DNA from: Clostridiaceae bacterium | GTDB taxonomy: Bacteria > Bacillota > Clostridia > Lachnospirales > Lachnospiraceae | Assembly: GCA_902363735.1 (NCBI GenBank) | Contig: CABJBA010000010.1 | Coordinates: 162,508-226,507, forward strand | DNA length: 64,000 bases | Reading direction: 5' to 3' | In this document: piece by piece, positions 50,842 through 60,662 of the stretch | Layout of the letters: every line of letters begins with the position of its first letter | How positions within the stretch are numbered: position 1 is the stretch's first letter | The notes under the pieces: generated by a model | The model's input: only the letters and a program-made list of their open reading frames with translations | Told to the model about the DNA's origin: nothing | The model's database searches: none | Program-made: the position numbers and the translations under genes

Positions 50842-51696
50842 TCATCCCTTAATTCCAGTTGATGCAATTCCTTCCACCAGATACTTCTGCATGGTCAGAA
50901 AGATGACAAAAATCGGAACCAGGGAAAAAGTTGCCATGGAAAACATGGCTCCCCAGTCTGAGCCTGCCGAAGGATCTGAGAACATTTTAAGAGCATAGCT
51001 GACCGGATACTTTAACGGATCGCTTAAATAGAGCAAAGCCGCCAGGAAATCATCCCATCTCCACATAAAGGAGAAAATAGCGCTTGTCACCAGAGACGGC
51101 TTAATAAGCGGAAGGATAATCCGGATAAATATGGAATAAATGGTGCATCCATCCATTCTGGCTGCCTCATCTAAGTCCATGGGAATTCCTCTGATAAACT
51201 GCACATTTAAAAAGATGAAAAAGCCTTGGCCAAAAAACTGAGGCACAATAATGGGAAGATAACTCCCAATCCAGCCCATCTGGTTAAAGATAATATACTG
51301 AGGAATCATGATTACCTGGAAAGGAAGCATCATGGCCAGCAGCATACAGGCAAACCAGATGTTCTTAAACTTAAAGTCAATCCGGGCAAAGCCGTACCCC
51401 ACAATGGCAGAGGAAATAACTGCTCCAACAGTGGAAAGGCCTGCAATGATAAAAGAATTTTTAAAAAATATGGAGAAACTGTAGCCTGCAAACCCTTTCC
51501 AGCCCGCTTTGTAGTTTTCAAGGGAAAACGTTTCGGGAAAAAGAGAAGTGGCAGTACGGAATATGTCATTGGTATTCTTAAAGGAACTCATCACCATCCA
51601 CAAAAGGGGATAGATCATCACAAATGCAAACAAAAAGGTAACTATGTGATAGATCACAGTGACGGCTATTCGTTTTTCTTTATATCCTGTATTCAT
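50842..51696 (-). CDS. Carbohydrate ABC permease (MalG/YesQ-like)
   Basis: A 284-aa inner-membrane permease with six helices. The EAA coupling loop is IPMDLDEAARMDGCTIYSIFIRIILPLIKP. It pairs with the MalF-like permease (51703-52632), whose stop lies 6 bp upstream. The start at 51696 has AAGGGTG. It is last of the three-gene sugar importer; no ATPase is in the cluster, so a shared MsmX/MsmK-type ATPase is needed. Confidence 0.9.
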   Translation of the reverse strand: MNTGYKEKRIAVTVIYHIVTFLFAFVMIYPLLWMVMSSFKNTNDIFRTATSLFPETFSLENYKAGWKGFAGYSFSIFFKNSFIIAGLSTVGAVISSAIVGYGFARIDFKFKNIWFACMLLAMMLPFQVIMIPQYIIFNQMGWIGSYLPIIVPQFFGQGFFIFLNVQFIRGIPMDLDEAARMDGCTIYSIFIRIILPLIKPSLVTSAIFSFMWRWDDFLAALLYLSDPLKYPVSYALKMFSDPSAGSDWGAMFSMATFSLVPIFVIFLTMQKYLVEGIASTGIKG

Positions 51697-51702
51697 ACTT
51701 CA

Positions 51703-52632
51703 TCACCCTTCTGCTTCATAATGTACCCACTTTTTCTGGGTCTTGAACAGTACCAGGGTTATCAGGCCCACCACCAGCACCATAAACCATGCCATGGCAC
51801 ATCCATAGCCCAATTTATTGTAGGTAAAGGAATTCTGGTACATATACACAGTATAGAACAGTGTTGCATCCCTTGGCTTTCCCTGGGTAATAATATAACT
51901 CTGGGTAAATGCCATGAAACCATTGATCAGCTGATTGATCAGGTTAAAGAAAATAGTAGGTGTCAGCATGGGAAGCGTAATCTTAAAAAAACGCTGAATG
52001 CCGTTTGCCCCATCTACAGTGGCTGCCTCATAAAGGCTTACAGGAATCTGCTTTAACCCTGACAAAAAGATGAGCATGGAGGAACCAAACTGCCACACTG
52101 CCAGAATAATCAAGGCCCACATAGCCGTATCCTGCCTTCCCAGCCATGCAATATCAGATGGCAGCCCGACAATTCCCATAAGTGCATTTACCACACCATC
52201 ACTTGCAAACATCCTTTTCCAAAGAATAGCCACCGCCACGCTGGAACCAATGATGGACGGCAGGTAATAAACAGCTCTGTAAAAACCTGACAGCCTGCTG
52301 CTCTTTACCAGGAGCATAGCCACAGCAAGAGCCATAAGAAGCCGGAGAGGAACAGAAAACAAAACATAATACATGGTCACGCCAAAAACTTTCCAGAACT
52401 TGGGATCAGCAGTAAACATGGTCACATAATTTTCCAGACCTATAAAAACCGGTGCTTTTAAAATATTATATCTGGTAAATGAAAACCCTAAAGATAAAAT
52501 CATGGGAACAGCCATAAAGGACAGAAAGCCTATAATGAAGGGCAGGATAAATATATATCCTGCAACCTTCGGTGTGTTTAATACCTGAACCATTGATTTT
52601 TTTCTCTTGGGGGCCATTTGATCATTCTTCAT
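51703..52632 (-). CDS. Carbohydrate ABC permease (MalF/YesP-like)
   Basis: A 309-aa membrane permease with about six helices (first VAGYIFILPFIIGFLSF). The EAA loop is IPVSLYEAATVDGANGIQRFFKITLPMLTP. GGAGGGGAT precedes the start at 52632. Second gene of the binding protein-permease-permease operon. Confidence 0.9.
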   Translation of the reverse strand: MKNDQMAPKRKKSMVQVLNTPKVAGYIFILPFIIGFLSFMAVPMILSLGFSFTRYNILKAPVFIGLENYVTMFTADPKFWKVFGVTMYYVLFSVPLRLLMALAVAMLLVKSSRLSGFYRAVYYLPSIIGSSVAVAILWKRMFASDGVVNALMGIVGLPSDIAWLGRQDTAMWALIILAVWQFGSSMLIFLSGLKQIPVSLYEAATVDGANGIQRFFKITLPMLTPTIFFNLINQLINGFMAFTQSYIITQGKPRDATLFYTVYMYQNSFTYNKLGYGCAMAWFMVLVVGLITLVLFKTQKKWVHYEAEG

Positions 52633-52658
52633 CGTATCCCCTCCGGATTGCTTTTTAT

Positions 52659-54002
52659 TTATTTCGCAGCTTCCTCCAGAATCTTTTTGGATTCTGCAAC
52701 AAACTGATCTGCAGCTTCTTCAGCGGTTGCGTCGCCGTAACGAATGGCTTCAACCATGGTTTTTCCTAATGCCTCCACTTCACCCTTTCCAGATGGATCC
52801 GGAACATCGATTGGAGTTGCAATTTCACCGACCTGGGAGATATAATCAAAAACGCTCTGAGAAATAGCCTCTGCCTTTGGCTTAATAGCAGCAGCAACTT
52901 CTGTATTAACCGGAATTCCTCTTTCAGCCATCAGGATTTCATTACACTCAATGCTGTTGACAAACCAGTCAATAAACTTGGCTGCTGCTTCCTTATTCTG
53001 AGAAGTCTCTGCCACTGAAAGGAACTGGCCTGGCTTTAAGTAAAGGGACTGAGTTTTTGCATTATCAATAATTGGATAATACGTCATTCCTAAATCTCTT
53101 CCAGCTGTATTGGATACAGCAATAAACTGATTGGAAAGAGCAAAGTCATTCCAGGTGGTTCCATCAATAATAGGCTTTGTTTCAACAATATCCATATTTT
53201 TTTCTGCAAGAAGATCTGGAGAAACAGCGAATTCTGCTGTTGCAAATTTTTCCACTGACTCAAAATACAGCTTCATGGAATCAGTGACGCCATTTCTGAG
53301 CTCGTCAAACATATAAGATTCGTTTCCTCTTGCAACCATGGCCATCATGTTGATCTGGCCGTCAAATGCTCCCTTAACGCCTGTTTTCTCATAGATAGTC
53401 TTGGAAACATCATACAATTCTTCAAATGTCAGCTGCTTGGAAAGGTCTACTCCAGCTTCTTCCACAACGGCTTTGTCATAGATCATAACAAGGGCATTGC
53501 TTCCTATACTCATGGCATAGCACTTGTCATCAATGGAACCGCTTTCGATTACGCTGTCAGGAATATTGGAGGTATCAATAACACCGCCGTCAATAAATTC
53601 AGATAAGTTAGCAAGCTGTCCGCTCTGCTGATACTGGTTTAAGTAGGAATAGTCCATCTGAAGGATGTCCGGAAGATTGCCTCCTGCTGCCATAGCAGAA
53701 AGTTTATCCCAGTAGCCCGTCCAGTCTGTAAATTCCACCTTAATTTCCACACCTGGATTCTGGCTCATGTATAAATCTACCGCTTTCTTTGTCACATCAT
53801 TTCTAAGCTGGTTTCCCCACCAGGTGAAATTCAGTGTCACCTTGTCCCCTGATGCTGCCGTCGTATCTGCTGACTCTGCTTTTGTGGTTGCTTCTGTTCC
53901 GGCAGTGGTTGCATCTGTTGTTTCTGCCTTCTTACCGCAGCCTGCTAAAGAAGATGCCAGAAGCACTGCTGCAAGAGTTGTTGCCAATAATCTTTTTTTC
54001 AT
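52659..54002 (-). CDS. Sugar ABC substrate-binding lipoprotein
   Basis: A 447-aa lipoprotein with lipobox LAGC (Cys about residue 22), a Thr/Ala-rich linker and a type-1 extracellular solute-binding domain (LNFTWWGNQLRNDVTKKAVDLY, GNLPDILQMDYSYLNQY, LSVAETSQNKEAAAKFIDWFVN). First gene of the importer operon. With the YesM/YesN-type regulators and the GH105 hydrolase opposite, the likely cargo is an unsaturated or plain oligosaccharide from pectin; this is inferred from context. Confidence 0.9.
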   Translation of the reverse strand: MKKRLLATTLAAVLLASSLAGCGKKAETTDATTAGTEATTKAESADTTAASGDKVTLNFTWWGNQLRNDVTKKAVDLYMSQNPGVEIKVEFTDWTGYWDKLSAMAAGGNLPDILQMDYSYLNQYQQSGQLANLSEFIDGGVIDTSNIPDSVIESGSIDDKCYAMSIGSNALVMIYDKAVVEEAGVDLSKQLTFEELYDVSKTIYEKTGVKGAFDGQINMMAMVARGNESYMFDELRNGVTDSMKLYFESVEKFATAEFAVSPDLLAEKNMDIVETKPIIDGTTWNDFALSNQFIAVSNTAGRDLGMTYYPIIDNAKTQSLYLKPGQFLSVAETSQNKEAAAKFIDWFVNSIECNEILMAERGIPVNTEVAAAIKPKAEAISQSVFDYISQVGEIATPIDVPDPSGKGEVEALGKTMVEAIRYGDATAEEAADQFVAESKKILEEAAK

Positions 54003-54180
54003 TTAAATAAAACCTCCCTTTCGATTTATGATAGTATTATTTTATGGCAAATGTGCACAATGGTAAAGTTAAAATATAGCTTTTTATGATTAAAAAAACG
54101 GCTTTTTGAGATTTCTACTGGTTTTTCAATTTCTTTTTTTACATATTTGCTATATAATAGGCTGGAGTGAGAAAGGGCCG

Positions 54181-55974
54181 ATGAGAATGAAAAAAAAATT
54201 AGCTTGGTTTAATAACCTATCCCTTTATAAAAAAATACTGATGCTTTTCCTTCTTGCCTTACTGGCACTCTGCATTGCCTTCCTGGCCAGTATCAGACTC
54301 ATGACCACCCGTTATAATGAAGAGCTGTACCGGACCAACGCTAACTCCTTAAAGCACGTGACTGCTTATTTGGAATCAGAAATGCTGGCAATCCAGACCA
54401 TATCCGACAACATGATCGGAGACCATATTCTTCAGGATAATTTGTCTTTTTTAGATGAAAACCCCTGGAGCAACCGCCGGGCTCTTGCCCGAAGGGATAT
54501 TTACCAACAGCTTTATTCCTACCTTTACAGAAGCAAATACATTACTTCTATTAATATCATTCTTCCTGACGAAACAAATATCTGCATGGGAAGCTCTGAT
54601 GATATCTTAAGCTTTGACAAAAAAGAGCTGGATGCCATACTGGACAGTTTTAAGGGCAGGGCCACTTGGACCGGCGGGATTTCTCCCGGAACCGGAACAG
54701 TGTGCGCCAGGCAAATCCTGAAGCTAAAGTATTTAAGCCTGCGGCCTCTGGCGGAACTTTACATTACAGTGGATATGGACAGCATGATCGAAGATGGACT
54801 TCAAAATTCTGGAAGCCAGGCAGAGGACTCCCGTTTTATCCTGATGTCCGGAGAAAAGAGAATCTACCCGGCAGAGGCATTTCACGAAGATTACTGCCTG
54901 AAAATCATTTCCCACAATACCCGCTGGAAAAACTCTTACTCCATCGCCACACTGGATAATAAAAAGGAATTTATCATTACAGGCCAGGGGGCATATAAGG
55001 GCTGGAATTACATTTATTTCAGGGATTATGATCCATTGTTTCAGAGAACCCGGCTGACAGGGGTGGAAATCCTGATTTTTACTATTTGCACTGCTTTGAT
55101 CACTGCAGTATGTGTCACCCTGGTTTTGCGCCACCTATTCCGCCACCTGGATTATCTTATTAAAAAAATCCAGCGCTTTGGCAGCGGTGAGGCTCCTGAA
55201 GCAGAGGATGAAGTCTATGATTACCAGAACCGCCAGGATGAAATCGGTCAGCTTCACCGAAGCTTTGACCAGATGACTCACAGTGTCAAGGTTCTCCGGG
55301 ATGAAAATTACGACAAGCAGCTTTTGGTAAGGGATTCTGCTATTAAAATGCTTCAGCAGCAGATTAATCCTCATTTTTTATACAACACCCTGGAAACCAT
55401 CAACTGGATGGCACAAAAATACGGAGCTGATGACATTTCCACCATGGTACGCTCCCTTGCCAGCTTGTTTAGAGCCTCCATTGCCGGACAGGAGGATATG
55501 ATTGCTCTTAGGGAGGAGTTGAAGGTACTGGATGATTACATACGGATACAGGAAGTGCGGTTTAAGGACAGGCTCAGCTTTGAACTGGAGGTTCCGGAAA
55601 ATATATCCAATATTTTTATTCCCAAACTGTCCATTCAGCCTCTGGTAGAAAACGCTTTAAAACATGCCATGGAGGACTCTGACGAGATGTGTATCATAAG
55701 GGTTACCATAATAGAACTGGAAGACCATTACGAAATAAGGGTGGCAAATACAGGATCTCGGTTTGAACCCGACCTTTTGCAAAAGATCAGAGAAAAGGAA
55801 ATTCTGCCTCAGGGATCCGGAGTAGGCCTTGAAAACATCAACTCCAGGCTGGGTCTGCTCTACGGCGAAGAATACGGCCTGCATTTTTACAACGAAAACC
55901 AAATGGCAGTGGTCTTGCTGACCATACCGAAAGAAAAAGGGGGGTCCTATGCTCAGACTGTTGATCGTCGATGA
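54181..55974 (+). CDS. YesM-type sensor histidine kinase
   Basis: A 597-aa membrane kinase. Two membrane segments (~residues 15-35 and ~300-322) bracket an extracellular sensor domain; HAMP follows (RHLFRHLDYLIKKIQRFG). The His-kinase family motif QQQINPHFLYNTLETINWMAQ holds the phospho-His, and the ATPase part has the N-box IQPLVENALKHAME and G-box GSGVGLENINSRL. The start at 54181 (MRMKKK) has AAAGGG; the frame open to 54106 lacks it. It overlaps the response-regulator gene by 26 bp. Confidence 0.9.
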   Translation: MRMKKKLAWFNNLSLYKKILMLFLLALLALCIAFLASIRLMTTRYNEELYRTNANSLKHVTAYLESEMLAIQTISDNMIGDHILQDNLSFLDENPWSNRRALARRDIYQQLYSYLYRSKYITSINIILPDETNICMGSSDDILSFDKKELDAILDSFKGRATWTGGISPGTGTVCARQILKLKYLSLRPLAELYITVDMDSMIEDGLQNSGSQAEDSRFILMSGEKRIYPAEAFHEDYCLKIISHNTRWKNSYSIATLDNKKEFIITGQGAYKGWNYIYFRDYDPLFQRTRLTGVEILIFTICTALITAVCVTLVLRHLFRHLDYLIKKIQRFGSGEAPEAEDEVYDYQNRQDEIGQLHRSFDQMTHSVKVLRDENYDKQLLVRDSAIKMLQQQINPHFLYNTLETINWMAQKYGADDISTMVRSLASLFRASIAGQEDMIALREELKVLDDYIRIQEVRFKDRLSFELEVPENISNIFIPKLSIQPLVENALKHAMEDSDEMCIIRVTIIELEDHYEIRVANTGSRFEPDLLQKIREKEILPQGSGVGLENINSRLGLLYGEEYGLHFYNENQMAVVLLTIPKEKGGSYAQTVDRR

Positions 55975-57460
55975 CGAGCAGATCATAAGAGAGTCTATTT
56001 CCCAGATGATCGACTACGGGTCCATAGGCTATGAGGTAATTGGAACGGCAAAAAACGGCATGGAGGCTTATAACATCATCTGCGACGACTACCCCGATGT
56101 AGTAATCACCGATATCCGTATGCCCATATTAAATGGTTTGGATTTAATCGATCGTTCCATCAAGCTGGATTCCAGAATTACCTTTATTCTGCTTTCCGGC
56201 TACAATGAATTTGAATACGCAAAGCAGGCCATGAAGTACGGAGTCCGCCATTATCTGTTAAAACCTACGGATAAAAATGAGCTGATTGAGTCTTTGACAG
56301 CCATCGGCAGGGAACGTCTTTTAGAGGAAGACGCAAGAAAGGTCCAGCAGCAGAAATTTTTAAGAAGTCTTCACACTCCTTTAGAACAAAGTTTTATCAT
56401 GGAGGCGCTGGAGCGCCAGGATTCCTTCTCCTCTGTCTTCCAGAAATACCGGGGACTTCTCGTGCTGCCTGCCGGATGCCGCTGTGCCTGCATCTGTTCT
56501 TTTGTTGAGGAAAATAACTTAAAACAATTTATTACTGATTTCAAAAAAGTTTTGGGAGCCTTTAAAATTTCTCTTCAGTTTTCCATTCTTTATGTAAAAA
56601 ATACAGTGATCCTCATATTTCCGGTTTCCACCCTGGCAGTTCAGGAGCGGATTGAAGAGGCCGTTTCCGGTTTTCAGTACCCTGGGCAATCGGTATCCTT
56701 TGAAGCTGACTTTCTTTTTAAAGAAAACGGAGAAAAACTGTTTCAGGATATCATTCATAAGATCTCCCGGTTTGAGCGGATTCTTCTTATGGGGGAAACA
56801 GGAGAAAGCCATGAAATCAGAAACAATATCGCTTCTCCCTGGATGGTGCGCCGGTTAGAAAATTCCCTTAGCTCTGCAACTGACACCAGTCAGGCTGCCC
56901 AGCTTCTCAAGTCTGTTTTTATGGATTCCATGCCTCTTTCTTCAGCCAGGAACCTGGCATTAAGCCTGTTCCTTCAGGGAGGTCTGGTGCAGGAAAGGCT
57001 GAGCACCGACGCTGCCTGCGATTTCTTCCGACGGGTCTATTCCTGCGATACCGTTTCAAGCCTTAGAAGGCTTCTTGAAACCGCCATTCTTCCCAGAAAG
57101 GAATCCGGCAGCCATAAGGCTGTTTCCAATATCTCACTTTTAAAAGCCTACATCATTCAGCATCTGGATTCAGAAAATCTGTCTTTAAAGTGGCTGGCAG
57201 AAAATTATCTTTTTGTGAGTGTAGGGTATTTAAGCAAGCAATTTATCAAAGAGGAGGGAATGCGGTTTTCTGATTATCTTAACAAGGAACGAATGGAGGA
57301 AGCCATCCGGCTTATGGCCTTTTACCGCAATGACAATATCAAGCTGATCGCCCGCCAGGTAGGCTTTGGCAGCAATCCCCAATACTTCAGTCAGGTGTTT
57401 AAGCGGTATACCGGGCTTCCCCCCACCGAATATATGGAACAGTTAAAAAATAAAGCTTAA
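55949..57460 (+). CDS. YesN-type AraC response regulator
   Basis: A 503-aa regulator: receiver domain (LLIVDDEQIIRESI, phospho-Asp in DVVITDIRMP, Lys in YLLKPTDKNEL), a middle region of unknown fold, and a C-terminal AraC helix-turn-helix (LSLKWLAENYLFVSVGYLSKQFIKEEG, IARQVGFGSNPQYFSQVFKRYTG). The AAAGGGGGG site precedes the ATG. It probably activates the divergent sugar importer and the GH105 gene that follows by 24 bp. Confidence 0.92.
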   Translation: MLRLLIVDDEQIIRESISQMIDYGSIGYEVIGTAKNGMEAYNIICDDYPDVVITDIRMPILNGLDLIDRSIKLDSRITFILLSGYNEFEYAKQAMKYGVRHYLLKPTDKNELIESLTAIGRERLLEEDARKVQQQKFLRSLHTPLEQSFIMEALERQDSFSSVFQKYRGLLVLPAGCRCACICSFVEENNLKQFITDFKKVLGAFKISLQFSILYVKNTVILIFPVSTLAVQERIEEAVSGFQYPGQSVSFEADFLFKENGEKLFQDIIHKISRFERILLMGETGESHEIRNNIASPWMVRRLENSLSSATDTSQAAQLLKSVFMDSMPLSSARNLALSLFLQGGLVQERLSTDAACDFFRRVYSCDTVSSLRRLLETAILPRKESGSHKAVSNISLLKAYIIQHLDSENLSLKWLAENYLFVSVGYLSKQFIKEEGMRFSDYLNKERMEEAIRLMAFYRNDNIKLIARQVGFGSNPQYFSQVFKRYTGLPPTEYMEQLKNKA

Positions 57461-57484
57461 TGCATAGAAAAAAGGAGAAAAATT

Positions 57485-58603
57485 ATGATTTCAAACCAAC
57501 TACTGCTTGAAAAGATCCACCTGGTTGTGGACAAACTGATGAACCTTGGAGGCTGTGACTCAGATAAGGACAAGACAGCCAGCAGTGCAGATACCAGCAA
57601 GGGATTCATCCAAAGGGACTTCGGCATCGAGGAATGGGACTGGCCCCAGGGCATAGGCTTATACGGTCTGTACAAGCTTCAGGAATTCTACAGTGACGGC
57701 AGGTACCTTCCCTTCTTTAATAAATGGTACAGAGGTCACCAGGAACATGGTCTTCCCTCTAAAAACATCAACACCACTGCCCCCTTTCTTCCCTTATCCT
57801 TCCTGTACGAAACTTTGGACAGCCCGGAGGAATATTATAACCTTTGTGTAAAAAGAGCCCAGTGGCTTATTAATGATCTTCCAAAAACTCAGGACAGGGG
57901 ATTCCAGCATGTGACAAGCGCCATTGGAAACAGGAATGGGGTGAGTTTAAACGAGGGGCAGCTCTGGATAGATACCTTGTTCATGGCAGTCCTGTTTTTA
58001 AACAAAATGGGACAGAAAACAGACAATGAAAGTTGGAAAGATGAAGCTGCCCATCAATTCCTGGTTCACATCAAATACTTATTTGACAAGCATACAGGTC
58101 TGTTTCACCATGGATTCCGTTTTGACGGAATGAATAATTTCGGCGGCATCTTTTGGTGCAGAGGCAACTCCTGGTTTACTTACGGGGTGATGGAGTACAT
58201 AGACACATGCGGAGATCAATTAAACCAGGGAGTAAAGGATTACTTAATTGATACCTTTAAATCCCAGGCAGCCGCTCTTTTAAAGCTTCAATCTTCCTCC
58301 GGACTGTGGTATACTGTTCTTACCGATGCTTCCAGCTATGAGGAAGTTTCAGGCTCTGCGGCCATTGCTGCAGGACTGCTTCGGGGAGTAAAGTCGGGGA
58401 TTCTGGACAATACCTTCGAAGCTGCTGCTGAAAAGGCCATTGAAGCTATCTGCGCCAATATTTCAGCCGACGGAACCGTTCTGGGCGTGTCTGCAGGAAC
58501 AGGAATCGGAATGGACCCGGATCATTACAAAAGCATCGCTGTTATGCCCATGGCCTATGGACAGGCCCTGGTACTGGCCGCGCTATGTGAAGCACTGAAA
58601 TAA
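57485..58603 (+). CDS. GH105 unsaturated glucuronyl/rhamnogalacturonyl hydrolase
   Basis: A 372-aa cytoplasmic (alpha/alpha)6-barrel hydrolase of the YteR/YesR class. It releases unsaturated galacturonate from the products of pectin (rhamnogalacturonan) lyases by hydrating the double bond. The catalytic Asp is in EGQLWIDTLFMAVLF; FFWCRGNSWFTYG-like and GLWYTVLTD segments are family-typical. No signal peptide, which fits intracellular action on imported oligosaccharides. AAAAGGAG precedes the start. GH88 is the main alternative. Confidence 0.85.
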   Translation: MISNQLLLEKIHLVVDKLMNLGGCDSDKDKTASSADTSKGFIQRDFGIEEWDWPQGIGLYGLYKLQEFYSDGRYLPFFNKWYRGHQEHGLPSKNINTTAPFLPLSFLYETLDSPEEYYNLCVKRAQWLINDLPKTQDRGFQHVTSAIGNRNGVSLNEGQLWIDTLFMAVLFLNKMGQKTDNESWKDEAAHQFLVHIKYLFDKHTGLFHHGFRFDGMNNFGGIFWCRGNSWFTYGVMEYIDTCGDQLNQGVKDYLIDTFKSQAAALLKLQSSSGLWYTVLTDASSYEEVSGSAAIAAGLLRGVKSGILDNTFEAAAEKAIEAICANISADGTVLGVSAGTGIGMDPDHYKSIAVMPMAYGQALVLAALCEALK

Positions 58604-58725
58604 GAATCCTGTCTTCCTAATTCTTAATAAATTTTAAGTTTTTACCCCCCATCCCTTAAGAATGGCAAGATATGATTAAGCTGGTTATTTATTAGACACA
58701 GATACATACATGTTGGGAGATTGCT

Positions 58726-59784
58726 ATGGAAATCATAAAACTTTTATTGACACTATTTGCCGCCTTTTTAGCCGGATCAGCCTTTATGCGCATGAAAGTT
58801 CCCGGCGGAATGCTGGTGGGCGGCATCGTAGGATCTGCCGCTTTGGGCATCATCTTTCAGGCCTCCTATGTTCCCGGGGCGGGCAAGGTTTTTGCCCAGA
58901 TTGTTGCCGGGGCTTTTATCGGCTCTGGTGTTAAAAAAAGTGAGTTAAAGAGCATTCCCCGCATCCTGCGCCCTGCCGCCCTGCTTCTCAGCCTTTACAT
59001 GGTCGCCAACATCGGCATGGGACTTTTAATATATGCTTCCAGCCCTGTGGATATTGTTACGGCATTTTTCAGCGCAGTTCCGGGAGGAATCAGCGATATT
59101 CCCATTATTGCGGCTGATATGGGCGCCAATGCACCTCAGGTAGCGGCTCTCCAGTTTGTCCGGCTGGTCATCGGAATCGGAGTTTTCCCGGGCATGATCA
59201 ATACATTCTGCAAAAAGGAAGCTTCCGTCTCCAAGACAGAGGAGGAAGCTGCTTCAAAATCACAGACAGCCGGTTCCCAAGAAGAAAGAAAGCTTCCCCA
59301 TGCCCTGATCACCTTTCTCATTGCCTCTGTCTGTGGAATTATAGGAAAGCTAAGCGGAATGCCAGCCGGCACTCTGGTCTTTTCCCTGGTCAGCGTCATT
59401 ACCCTGAAAATCTTCTGGGACAAGGCTTATCTGCCCGCCGGTGTCAAGCGGTTTGCCCAGCTTGTATCCGGAGCCTATATCGGCTGCTCTTTAGGCTGGA
59501 ACGATTTGCTGGAACTGCGTTATCTTGTCCTTCCCGCTATTATCCTTATAATTGGTTACTCGGCCTTCTGCTTTCTCATGGGAGAGCTTTTAAAACGGTT
59601 TTGCGGGATGTCCAGAAAGGAAGCCATGCTGGCCGCTACTCCTGCAGGAGCCAGTGATATGGCCCTGATCTCTTCTGATATTGGAGTTCAGAGTACGGAT
59701 TTAATACTGCTTCAAGTGCTGCGGCTGATTATTGTTACAGCGATTTTCCCCCAGGTTCTTCATATGATCTTGTTGATTATGTAA
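58726..59784 (+). CDS. AbrB-family membrane protein (pfam05145 type)
   Basis: A 352-aa membrane protein of about ten helices with an internal duplication: GSAFMRMKVPGGMLVGGIVGS plus VPGGISDIPIIAADMGAN in the first half, and GKLSGMPAGTLVFSLV plus TPAGASDMALISSDIG in the second. This is the AbrB/ammonia-monooxygenase-like family of putative transporters, unrelated to the AbrB DNA-binding regulator. Substrate unknown. GGGAG precedes the start. It stands alone, with a terminator after it. Confidence 0.8.
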   Translation: MEIIKLLLTLFAAFLAGSAFMRMKVPGGMLVGGIVGSAALGIIFQASYVPGAGKVFAQIVAGAFIGSGVKKSELKSIPRILRPAALLLSLYMVANIGMGLLIYASSPVDIVTAFFSAVPGGISDIPIIAADMGANAPQVAALQFVRLVIGIGVFPGMINTFCKKEASVSKTEEEAASKSQTAGSQEERKLPHALITFLIASVCGIIGKLSGMPAGTLVFSLVSVITLKIFWDKAYLPAGVKRFAQLVSGAYIGCSLGWNDLLELRYLVLPAIILIIGYSAFCFLMGELLKRFCGMSRKEAMLAATPAGASDMALISSDIGVQSTDLILLQVLRLIIVTAIFPQVLHMILLIM

Positions 59785-59834
59785 AAAAGGACTGTTATAA
59801 AAGATCTTTTCAATCTTTTATAACAGTCCTTTTT
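59785..59834. terminator. Long-stem bidirectional terminator
   Basis: AAAAAGGACTGTTATAAAAGAT pairs with its complement across a 7-nt loop (CTTTTCA), a stem of about 22 bp, with T runs on both strands. It separates convergent AbrB-type and GntR genes. Confidence 0.92.
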
Positions 59835-59843
59835 GTATATAGG

Positions 59844-60581
59844 TCAGCCTTTGACCAGGCCTCCCAGAAAATCATTTCCAAAAATTCTCATTCTTCCGGG
59901 CTTTGGGATTGCTTCAAAAAGCTCCGGATACTGCTCTCCCAGCTTCAGGGCATTATCATCAATATCCAGCAGATGACGGCTGGCCCTGTGGATCAACATT
60001 TCCTTATCTCTTTTCTTAATGGCTTCCAGCATCTCCTTATGATCTTCCAGCACATTCCGCTGATGAGTTTCATCTACACAGATAAGCTGGCGAAGACGCT
60101 GATAGTTGCCTGCAGCTCCCCAGATTAAATCTGCACAGTACTGCTTTTCACAGGCTGCAAAGAAATACTGGTGAAACTCGTCGTCAAGGGCCAGAAAGTC
60201 CCGCACATCCTGTTTTCCGCTGGCACTTTCCTGCTGTTCGACCAGGCTTTTTAAATCTGACATATTTCGTCTTGTATACCGTTCCAAAAATTCCTTTAAT
60301 ATATTAATCTCAACGCTGTACCGTACGTACTGCTCCTTCTGGGCCTTTTCCAGATTGATTCTGGAAATCATAATTCCTTTTTGAGGCAGGGTGGTAATAA
60401 GACCCTGTTGTTCCAGGCGGATTAATGCATCCCGCACCGGAGAGCGGCTTACGTTCATTTCCTCCGCAAGATCATTGATGGTAACAATGACTCCCGGCTG
60501 AATTCTCATCTCTATAATACTGCTTCCTAGTTCGCTGTAAATGTTATCTGCGGCTGTTTTCTTTTCTGGTTTCTTCAGCAA
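59844..60581 (-). CDS. GntR-family FCD-domain transcriptional regulator
   Basis: A 245-aa regulator: winged helix (INDLAEEMNVSRSPVRDALIRLEQQGLITTLPQKGIMIS) followed by an all-helical FCD ligand-binding domain (LDDEFHQYFFAAC, His-containing metal site). The start is TTG at 60581 behind GGGAGGAG. It has its own promoter and lies downstream of the transporter gene on the same strand; a GntR-like palindrome overlaps the transporter promoter, so that cluster is the probable target. Confidence 0.9.
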   Translation of the reverse strand: MLKKPEKKTAADNIYSELGSSIIEMRIQPGVIVTINDLAEEMNVSRSPVRDALIRLEQQGLITTLPQKGIMISRINLEKAQKEQYVRYSVEINILKEFLERYTRRNMSDLKSLVEQQESASGKQDVRDFLALDDEFHQYFFAACEKQYCADLIWGAAGNYQRLRQLICVDETHQRNVLEDHKEMLEAIKKRDKEMLIHRASRHLLDIDDNALKLGEQYPELFEAIPKPGRMRIFGNDFLGGLVKG

Positions 60582-60623
60582 CGGATGCTCCTCCCTTATA
60601 CATTTCTTCTGTATTAGTGGATT

Positions 60624-60652
60624 AATATATCACAGTTTTATAAAGAAGTCAA
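60624..60652 (-). promoter_or_regulatory. Promoter of the GntR gene
   Basis: Minus-strand -35 TTGACT (60647-60652), 17-bp spacer, -10 TATATT (60624-60629), about 40 bp before the TTG start. Confidence 0.78.
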
Positions 60653-60662
60653 ACAATATTTC

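Noticed and set aside
51515..51535. cre-like sequence GAAAACGTTT
   Set aside because: It lies inside a permease coding region, far from any promoter, and matches only the core of the catabolite-repression consensus.
51226..52056. Long plus-strand open frame (276 codons) opposite two permease genes
   Set aside because: It lies wholly antisense to two intact ABC permeases, has a low-complexity His/Gln/Lys-rich product, and no ribosome-binding site. It is a by-product of codon bias.
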